The position numbers and the translations under genes were made by a program. Shown here piece by piece: positions 1 through 7,100 of a stretch of DNA of 12,500 bases (within the stretch, counting starts at the first letter, position 1; each line of letters begins with the position of its first letter). Under the pieces are notes generated by a model. The model ran no database searches, had not been told where the DNA came from, and saw only the letters and a program-made list of their open reading frames with translations. Location of the stretch: positions 7,501 to 20,000 of the forward strand of contig NW_022204892.1 of NCBI RefSeq assembly GCF_008831285.2, in the 5' to 3' direction. Source of the stretch: Nymphaea colorata (taxonomy: Eukaryota; Streptophyta; Magnoliopsida; Nymphaeales; Nymphaeaceae).

Positions 1-147
1 CCTTCCCTGCCTGGCCCTCGGCCTGCAGTGCTCGCTGTTCCCCGACAGCGCCTGCGGTGTCCTTTGGACGATCAGTACATGGTTCCGAATGTCTGGCATT
101 TTGACTAGGTGATTTCGCGTTAGCCCTTACCGAGCGATCGCCCTCCC
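1..147. other. flanking DNA outside the element
   Basis: This is sequence before the terminal TG of the left LTR. It is moderately GC-rich, holds no convincing reading frame, and I recognise no repeat family in it. It may be host DNA or part of another transposon into which this element inserted. The last five bases (CTCCC) are the expected place for one copy of the target-site duplication. Confidence 0.6.
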
Positions 148-756
148 TGTTAGGACTCGTCCCGATTAGGCCAGAATTTCCTAACCAAGACGCTCCTACT
201 GCCAAGACCGACTTGAGTACTACCTAAAAACCAAAATTCCTAAATAAAATTTAGTACAATTAATCTACCCGGCCGGACAAACCCCGGCGCACAACCCCTA
301 GGATAAAGTTACACAGGGTTAAGTTTCCCAACCTAACTAAGGAATAACCTATTACAAACAACTACAGGGGTTACAGGCTAGTACAAACGCAAGCGATACA
401 AAGATTACTCTCAACTCACTCACAAACACACCAAACCATGCAAACCACTTCTAACGGACAAACCACACCCAACGAAAGTAAATGGGTAGGTCTGCTCCTT
501 GCGACCGTGTCTCGGGCAATAAGACCCTCGAGGTGCCACAGTGAGGAGCTTGGCCGAAGCCTGGGCTAAAACAACAAATTAAATAAACTAGATGAAATCC
601 TAGTGCAAAAACAGAATGAACACCCTCCCCGAATCTACAAAGGCTGGAGAGCGTTACCGACCAAGGCGCTGCCTTGGCTGTGCCGAGAGACCACGGGGTA
701 GAATACCTAAGCCCCGGGTATTGCAGCTCACGGGCCGGCGTGAAGCGCGCGGCCTG

Positions 757-841
757 GACAGCCTCCTGCTGTCGGACGACGTGGACAGACTGCTGGCCGA
801 GACAGCCGCCTGCTGTCGGTACTGACGGGCAGTGCACTGCC
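757..841. repeat. repeated GACAGC/GCTGTC hairpin and a 14-bp palindrome
   Basis: Two 19-base copies (757-775 and 801-819, one mismatch, 44 bases apart) each form a 6-bp stem GACAGC/GCTGTC with a 5-base loop. Just after them, GGCAGTGCACTGCC (828-841) is a perfect palindrome. The cluster lies in the GC-rich part of the LTR and recurs at 10127-10211. It would be in the transcribed R-U5 part if the TATA call is right. Confidence 0.5.
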
Positions 842-1658
842 GAGAACAATCGGCTGCTGTTGTGGGCGAACCTGCGGACGAGTAGCCTAGACGAGCTTAC
901 TGTCGACCGGGCAGACAGACAGAGTGCCGACAAGGTTGTGCGACCACCTGTCACCTGAGACGCGGGCTGGATGCCGCGGTGCTGACGGAAGGAGGAGGCG
1001 ACCGCCTGTCGCCTGAGATGCGCCTGCGGGATGCGGCGCGGCCGAGGGGGGCGAAAGCCTTGCGGCAGTGCCTACCTACCTGGCGCTGGAAGTGGCTCGG
1101 CCACGGTTATCGACAAGGAATGCCGACGACGGCGCGGGTGGCCGAGGGGCTGGCCGACGACGGCTAGCGAGCGGCTAGCGTCTCCGGCTGTTCCTAGTCC
1201 CTAGCTAAGGTCGGGTTAGCTTGGACGGGCAGAGCTCTACGGGTAGGCTGGTTAAGCGAAGTGAGGTTAAAGGCTAGGGTAGGCTAGAGGAAGCAGAGCT
1301 AAGGTAAGGCTCGGGTGTTGGGACTTAGCGAGCTGGTTGGAGATGAAGAGAGATCACAAATGAGCTCGGTTGGGTCTGGTCAATGGGACACTCGAGATAA
1401 ACTCGAGTCAATTGGGTTCAACCTAAGGTGCCTCGGGTTTGACCGAGTTCCTACTAGGCTAGGTCAGGTCGGGTTCAGTCTACTTGGGTTAAGACCTAGA
1501 AGAGGTCGACTGGGTAAGTCCGGTTAAGGTTTAGCTGGGTTAGGACCAAGTGGGTTAGGTCGAGTAGGTGAAGGCCTGGATGCTCGCCACTTGGCAAGAT
1601 GAACGGGTCAGCTAGAGTGCGCTAAGGGAATGCCTATCAACAAGGGAAAGGTGAAATG

Positions 1659-2190
1659 CTTTCCTAAAGAGAAGGGGGATGAACCTAGACTAGAATCGGG
1701 AAAAAGGGGAGATAGCTACACGATGTAGCTTAGTGGACTTCGAAGAAGGGGAGATGGAGACACGTGGACAGATCAAGGGTGGAGACTAGCTGCGGTTGGG
1801 CGAGGTGGAGAGACAGCCAAGGGAGGAACGAGTCCTCGGGTGCTTTTCCTAAAGTTTAGGAAGAGGGGCGCGAGTTGGGGGAGAGGTGCGCTAAGTGGGG
1901 AAAAAAGGCAAGGGAGAGGTGGCAAGACGCGAGTACTCAATGGAGAAGTGACTTGACGAGGTGGAGGAAGGGCTGAGTCGTGAGGCTTGAGATGGTGACA
2001 CGTGGCAAGATGTGCGGCCACAACTACATGCGACTAAGGGGAAGACCGAGCAACAAGTAAAGTGGGATGAGGTGGCGAGGTGGATCCTACGAACTAGGGG
2101 GGCACTTTCCTAAACTTACTCGAAGTGGAACTCTTAGGAAATAACTGGTTTTCGAGTTGAGGGAGATGGCTCGGATGGAGGACACGTGGC
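1659..2190. repeat. three diverged repeat units with CACGTG cores in the LTR
   Basis: Three times a TTTCCTAAA motif (1659-1668, 1844-1853, 2105-2114) is followed by GATGG, a few bases and a CACGTG G-box (1761-1766, 1999-2004, 2183-2188). The last two read ACACGTGGC, the plant ABRE/G-box form bound by bZIP factors. Between the motifs the units have drifted strongly and differ in length, so this is an old internal duplication or repeated motif insertion. The same set lies in the right LTR at +9370. Binding is inference. Confidence 0.5.
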
Positions 2191-2404
2191 AGAGGCAAGG
2201 GACAAGATTAGACTTACCTGGTTCAACCGAAGTCGAGTGGGTTCGAGCTTGATGCGACCGGTGGCACGGTTTGAGCGACGCCTCCCAAATTGACCAAGGT
2301 GTCCTCGTCGTCTTCACTACAGCTTTCACCGGAGCAAGGGCAATGTCGTCCTTCACGCCTCGGGTCACGAGTTCTGCCGGAAAATGCAGAGCGGAATGGA
2401 GAAG

Positions 2405-2639
2405 CAGCAGAATTTCGGCGGACAGCCGAACTCACTATTCCACCGTCGGAATGGGCTCCAATTTGACTATATCGGAATTCCCTTACCGGCGAATCTAATG
2501 AACTTAAGCACGCTAATTTCCCACGGATGGAACTCAAGATACAACAGTGATTAGGCTGCTGGACTAGAGAACAACGTGGAGCTGGCCGGAATTCAGCAGA
2601 ATTCCGGCAGGAAGCCGAGACCTCTATTCCGCTATCGGA
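2405..2639. repeat. diverged direct repeat in the LTR
   Basis: Positions 2405-2450 and 2594-2639 align without gaps at 35 of 46 bases, offset 189. Shared blocks are CAGCAGAATT, AGCCGA, CTATTC and TCGGA. This looks like an old tandem duplication inside the LTR. The corresponding copies in the right LTR are 11775-11820 and 11964-12009. Confidence 0.55.
2585..2608. repeat. 10-bp perfect inverted repeat with EcoRI-like cores
   Basis: GCCGGAATTC (2585-2594) pairs with GAATTCCGGC (2599-2608) around the loop AGCA. It is the longest perfect short-loop hairpin I saw in the LTR. It recurs in the right LTR at 11955-11978. It overlaps the start of the second copy of the diverged direct repeat. No function can be assigned. 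Confidence 0.6.
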
Positions 2640-3460
2640 TGGAACTTGGGAAAGACCAACGCGATACTTGAGAGAGGGCGATTCCAACTAGAATGCGAAA
2701 AATAGTTTTCTGCGGCCCGATTACTCCAACTAGCAGATTCGGCTCTGCTGCACCGAGGAACAGAAATGCAGAAACAGGCCGAGGGATCGAACTCAATCCG
2801 TGGCCGTTTCTCCAAATCTCACACGCTTGATTTGGCAAGGAAAGAGCGCCGAAATCAATGTTTCCAAATGCGATTAGGACTTCGCCTAGAGAGTCTTCAC
2901 CTGAGAACTCTCGCTCTGTTCTCGGGTAGACCGAGAAAGAACAGAAACCTCGGGAGTGCTCTCCCCTAGACCGGAATCCTAAAAACGCAAGGAAAACACG
3001 AAATCAAGCCACTAACCTTTACTGCCGTCGATATTGAATCCAGAAATGGATTCAATCTTCCCTGCTGCCAGAACAGCCTCTCAGCCTCACCGTGACCGTG
3101 AAGAAGGCGCTGAACTTTGCTGAAATACGCTTTGAAGGGGGATGATGCCGTGGACAAGGGAGGGATCTCAGCCGGTGAGGAAGAAGATCCGCCGCAAGCC
3201 GTCCAACTTGAGCGTTGGCTGGTTCACCGCCGGTGCTTCAAGTGCTTCAAGAGAGGAAGAAACGCCACGGTGGGAAGGGGGCGCGAGGGGATGAGAGGGC
3301 ACAAGCTTGCACTCACGAGCAAGGGCTGTGCTTTGATTTCTGATTCAGAGTTCCTCGAGAATGAGGAGGGAGAGCCAAACCTCGCACGGAGGAGAAAGAG
3401 CGCCTTGCGCAAAATGCTTTCAATTCCTTAATCTTTGATACGAATTACAATGATCCAAAA

Positions 3461-3470
3461 GTATTTATAC
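3461..3470 (-). promoter_or_regulatory. candidate TATA box of the LTR promoter
   Basis: The minus strand reads GTATAAATAC, the best TATA match I find in the LTR on the element's sense strand. Transcription would start about 30 bases on, near 3440-3430. The following AT-rich stretch (TTGTAAT, then ATCAAAGATTAAGG) resembles the R region of plant gypsy LTRs, though no AATAAA is present. If correct, U3 is only about 120 bases and R plus U5 more than 3.2 kb. The copy that would drive the element is in the 5' LTR, outside the window. Confidence 0.45.
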
Positions 3471-3587
3471 TAATCCTATTTGAGCGAGTCTACAATCCAG
3501 ATCTCACTCTCTACCCAAGACCCCAAATCCAAAACGCCAAGCACAACCCGCTAGGCTAGGTTCCTACCTCGAATCCTACTATTAACA

Positions 3588-3793
3588 AGCCTAAGACTAA
3601 CTTTATTTACTTGTTATTCATAAAGCAAAACGGGCCTAGTGCCCACGCGCAAAGGTAAGGTTCGAGCCCCTGGATCTTTTGAACCCAGGGTGGGGACCTT
3701 GTGAGGGGACCCGCCCTCACTTCGGTGTGTTGACTCAAGAGCTCGGTCAGGTTTGACCGAGCCGTTTACCTAAGACTTGGATCTTAGGACGTC
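3588..3793 (-). other. untranslated stretch between pol stop and 3' LTR
   Basis: About 206 bases lie between the TGA of gag-pol and the proposed LTR edge. No gene fits here. A polypurine tract for plus-strand priming is expected next to the LTR but none is convincing; the best purine-rich run on the minus strand, GAAGTGAGGGCGGG (3709-3722), is not followed by TG. Four stem-loops occupy 3668-3788 and are listed separately. The plus strand holds GGTTCGAGCCC (3659-3669), which resembles a tRNA B box, but no tRNA can be folded around it. Confidence 0.65.
3668..3788 (-). other. cluster of four stem-loops behind pol
   Basis: Four consecutive perfect inverted repeats lie here. They are CCCTGG/CCAGGG (3668-3673 with 3685-3690), GTGAGGG/CCCTCAC (3701-3707 with 3714-3720, 6-base loop), GCTCGGTCA/TGACCGAGC (3741-3749 with 3754-3762, 9-bp stem, 4-base loop) and CCTAAGA/TCTTAGG (3769-3775 with 3782-3788, 6-base loop). 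They begin 6 bases after the stop codon in the RNA. This density suggests a structured RNA element, perhaps for stability, packaging or strand transfer. The role is not known to me. Confidence 0.6.
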
Positions 3794-4123
3794 TCAAGGG
3801 TCGCGTGAAGTGGACTCGTTTGGCTGGGACGATTCTAGCTCGGCGAGTCTAACCTTGGAACCTGTGTCACCCTGAGACTGGACCTGTTTGAGCACCGTTG
3901 ACGACCTAGTTGCTCCTCCCACTCCTCCCGCTGCAACTATCTCTGGTGCTTCTTGACTCTTCCTGGGACTGGCCTTAATACATTGAAGAGAACGAGCTCC
4001 AATATCAGAAGCCTTGCGCTTCCTTCTGCTAGATTCGGCGGGCTCGGTCTCAACTGGGTCTGGACCGCTGGGTAGGTCCGTAACAGATTCCCCCTCCCTA
4101 CCTTGCGCTTGTCCTCGAGCGCT
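3794..4123 (-). other. C-terminal tail behind the chromodomain
   Basis: Residues 1620-1728 follow the chromodomain. They are rich in Ser, Gly, Glu, Gln and Pro, look disordered, and match no domain I know. A basic cluster RRKRK (1652-1656) flanked by serines could act as a nuclear localisation signal for the integrase; that is inference. Many plant chromoviruses end soon after the chromodomain, so about 109 extra residues stand out. The frame ends with TGA at 3794-3796. Confidence 0.7.
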
Positions 4124-7100
4124 TGAAGAGGGGAAGCGATGAACAATCGACCCAAATTCTTCCCAAGAAGTACCCCTGTCGGGTCCTTCCCATTCCACAA
4201 GTACCTCGTGCCTCATCCTCCCTTGTCTTTGGACATACCTATGTTTGAGAATGCGATAGGGAGTAGGCAAGTTATCCGGGACCTGCTCTATTAGTGTTGG
4301 TACATCCCCTTGATGAGGCTTCAGCCTCGTAACATGAAATACAGGGTGCACCAATGCTGTTCTGGGGAGGCCAAGTCTGTAGGCGGCCTTCCCAACCTTT
4401 TGAACCACTGGATAAGGTCCATAATAACGAGGCAGCAGTTTGGAATACGGCTGACCCATCAAGGATTTCTGCTTAAGAGGCAGTCTCTTAAGCCACACGT
4501 AGTCACCCACCTCAAATTCCCGATCCTTCCTGCCTTTGTCGTATACCTGCTTCATACGGTTTTGCGCTTTCACAATGTTCTGTTTTAGGGATTCTAATAC
4601 TTCTTCCCTTGTGCGCAATTCGCAGTCAACACTGTCGTCTTCTGCAGTACCTCCTTCGTAGTGTGGAATCGATGGAGGGGGAAAACCATATACGCCCTCG
4701 TAAGGGGTCATGCCTGTCGACGAGTGCAGACTTGTATTATACGACCATTCTGCCCAGGGTAGGTATTTCACCCAAGTGGCTGGTCGTTCACCCGCAAAGC
4801 AACGTAAGTAGGTCTCCAAGGACCGGTTCACTATCTCACTCTGCCCATCTGTTTGAGGGTGGTGGGCGGTACTGAAATTTAGTTTCGTCCCCATGTTCTT
4901 CATGTATTCTTGCCAGAATGCACTTAGAAAAATTGAGTCCCGGTCGCAGACGACGGACTGTGGCATTCCATGCAACTTTCCTATATACTCATGGTAGACG
5001 TTGGCCACGAGGGGCCCTTGATATAACCGTGGTAAAGGTGCGAAGTGGCTATATTTCGTGAGCCGATCGACCACTACTAATACTGCCTCTTTTCCTTCTG
5101 ATCGAGGCATGGCATCGATGAAATCCATCGTGACGTCGGTCCACGGTTTTGTAGGTACCGGGAGAGGATTCAAATGGCCTGGAGGCTTGATTGCCTCATA
5201 CTTCTCTCGCTGGCACACTACACACTTCTTTACATAGGCCTGTACTTCAGCCTTCATACCTTTCCACCAAAACTGAGCTTTGATGCGGCTTAAGGTCTTG
5301 GCGACCCCTTCATGACCTGCGGCTGGAGTGTCATGAAAATGATGCAGGAATTCCTGCTTAAGCTCAGAGATAGGAGGGACTACTGCCTTGTCCTTCCTAT
5401 ACAAAATGTTTCCCTTGACTGAGTAGAAGGGAATGGAACCCGGGTTTTGCTGGATCGAAGCTTTGATTAGCCTCAGCGATTCATCATTCTGCTGTTCGTT
5501 TGCTAACCGATCCCAAATATCCGTTTCCACTACTGACAATGTCATCAATTGTTCAGCCAAGCGGGAAAGTGAATCAGCCGCCTTGTTTTCAGGACCTTTT
5601 TTATACTCAATTTCGAAATCATACCCCAATAGCTTTGCTAGCCATCTTTGCTGGGTAGGGGTTGACACGCGTTGTTTGAGCATATACTTTAAGCTATTTT
5701 GGTCGGTCCTGACCGTAAATTTGCGTCCAATCAGATATGGACGCCATTTCTCCACTGCCATAACAATAGCGAGTAGCTCTTTCTCGTATGTAGAAAGAGG
5801 TTTGGCCCTGCTGGTTAAGGCCTTTGACATGTAGGCAATGGGGTGGTTATCTTGCCCAAGTACCGCTCCTACTCCGACTTCACAAGCGTCCGTTTCGATG
5901 GTGAATGTCTTTGTAAAATCGGGTAGAGTTAGTACCGGGGCGGACATCAGAGCTGCCTTTAGCTTCTCAAAGGCATCTCTTGACTTCTCAGTCCACGAGA
6001 AGGATCCCTTTTTCAGCATCTGGGTAAGGGGTTGCGCAATGATTCCATACCCCTGGATAAATCGTCTGTAATACCCAGTCAATCCTAGGAAACCTCGCAG
6101 ACTCTTGAGGTCCTTGGGCAGTGGCCATTTCTCCATGGCTTGCAACTTTTCGGGGTCTGCCCGAACCCCATCTCGAGACACAATGTGTCCGAGGTATCCG
6201 ATTGAAGACTGTCCAAAACTGCATTTGGACATCTTCGCGAAGAGATGATGCTCCTTCAAGATGTCTAGAGTAATTTCCAGATGGCGTTGATGTTGCTCTT
6301 CATCTTTGCTATAAATGAGAATATCATCGAAAAATACGAGGATGAAATCTCTGAGGTGTGCTCTGAACACATCATTCATGCACCGTTGGAATGTTGCTGG
6401 CGCATTCGTTAATCCAAAGGGCATTACTAAAAATTCATAATGCCCGTCGTGTGTTCTGAACGCAGTTTTCAATACATCTTCGTCAAACATTCGAATTTGA
6501 TGATATCCGGCTCTGAGATCTATCTTTGAGAAAATAGTAGCGCCGGCTAACTCATCTAGTAGCTCGTCAATGACGGGTATGGGGTGCCGATCCTTAACGG
6601 TCACCTCGTTTAACGCTCTGTAATCTATACAGAACCGCCAAGTGTTGTCTTTTTTCTTCACTAATAGGACGGGTGAAGAAAAAGGGCTGCAACTCGGTCG
6701 GATGATGCCGCTTTCGAGCATCTCTTTGACTAAGCGTTCGATTTCCGCCTTCTGGCTGTGCCCATACCGGTATGGCCTGACGTTGACAGGCTCTGCACCT
6801 TGTGCAAGGACGATTCGATGATCGTAAGCCCTTTTTGGCGGTAGGCCTTTGGGCTCATCAAAAATCTCTGGAAATCGGTTTAAGACCGATTGAATCATAG
6901 GTGGAATTGGTTCTTCCACCTTCTCTTCGGAGAAAGGTACATCCGTTGCCAATGTAAGAACCCAACACGCTGGTTGGTCATGTTGGATGGACCTTAGTGC
7001 TGTTTTGGGACGCGTAGAGCTGGCGAGTCCCTGAATCGTTATCGATTCCTCTTCTCCTTCAGGGATGAAAGTCATAGAGAAGTTCTTTACATCCCAATGA

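Larger units (their letters stand above)
148..3587 (-). repeat. 3' long terminal repeat (inner edge uncertain)
   Basis: In element orientation this is the 3' LTR. The outer edge is firm: the plus strand starts TGTTAGGACTCG here, and the same sequence at 9518 abuts the primer-binding site. Identity to the right copy is seen up to 3130, where the window ends. The inner edge at 3587 is inferred from ATTAACA (3581-3587), which gives a 5-bp terminal inverted repeat TGTTA/TAACA; a weaker AGGAYTCG similarity lies just inside both ends. No good polypurine tract adjoins 3587. A CA at 3505-3506 with a purine-rich run beside it on the minus strand is an alternative edge. The LTR has no recognisable gene; the frames of 60-167 codons in it are not conserved proteins that I know. 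It contains diverged internal repeats, hairpins and three CACGTG motifs, listed separately. Confidence 0.85.

Noticed and set aside
451-954. 167-codon frame on the minus strand in the LTR (again at 9821-10324)
   Set aside because: It lies in GC-rich LTR sequence where chance frames are long, overlaps hairpin repeats, and its product resembles no family I know. Its duplication only reflects the two LTRs.
1430-1570. degenerate telomere-like repeats (many GGGTT and GGGTTAGG words)
   Set aside because: There is no regular 7-base TTTAGGG phase; the words are irregularly spaced within the LTR.
2223-2687. 154-codon frame on the minus strand in the LTR (again at 11593-12057)
   Set aside because: It runs across the diverged direct repeat and hairpin, has no recognisable domain, and overlaps other frames of similar length.
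148-3130. CRISPR array, integron or prokaryotic operon
   Set aside because: The repeats are two long direct LTRs and a few diverged internal duplications, without regular spacers, and the single large frame is a plant-type gypsy polyprotein.
3659-3690. tRNA or tRNA-derived SINE, because of GGTTCGAGCCC
   Set aside because: Only the B-box-like stretch fits. No matching acceptor stem, D arm or anticodon arm can be placed around it on either strand.
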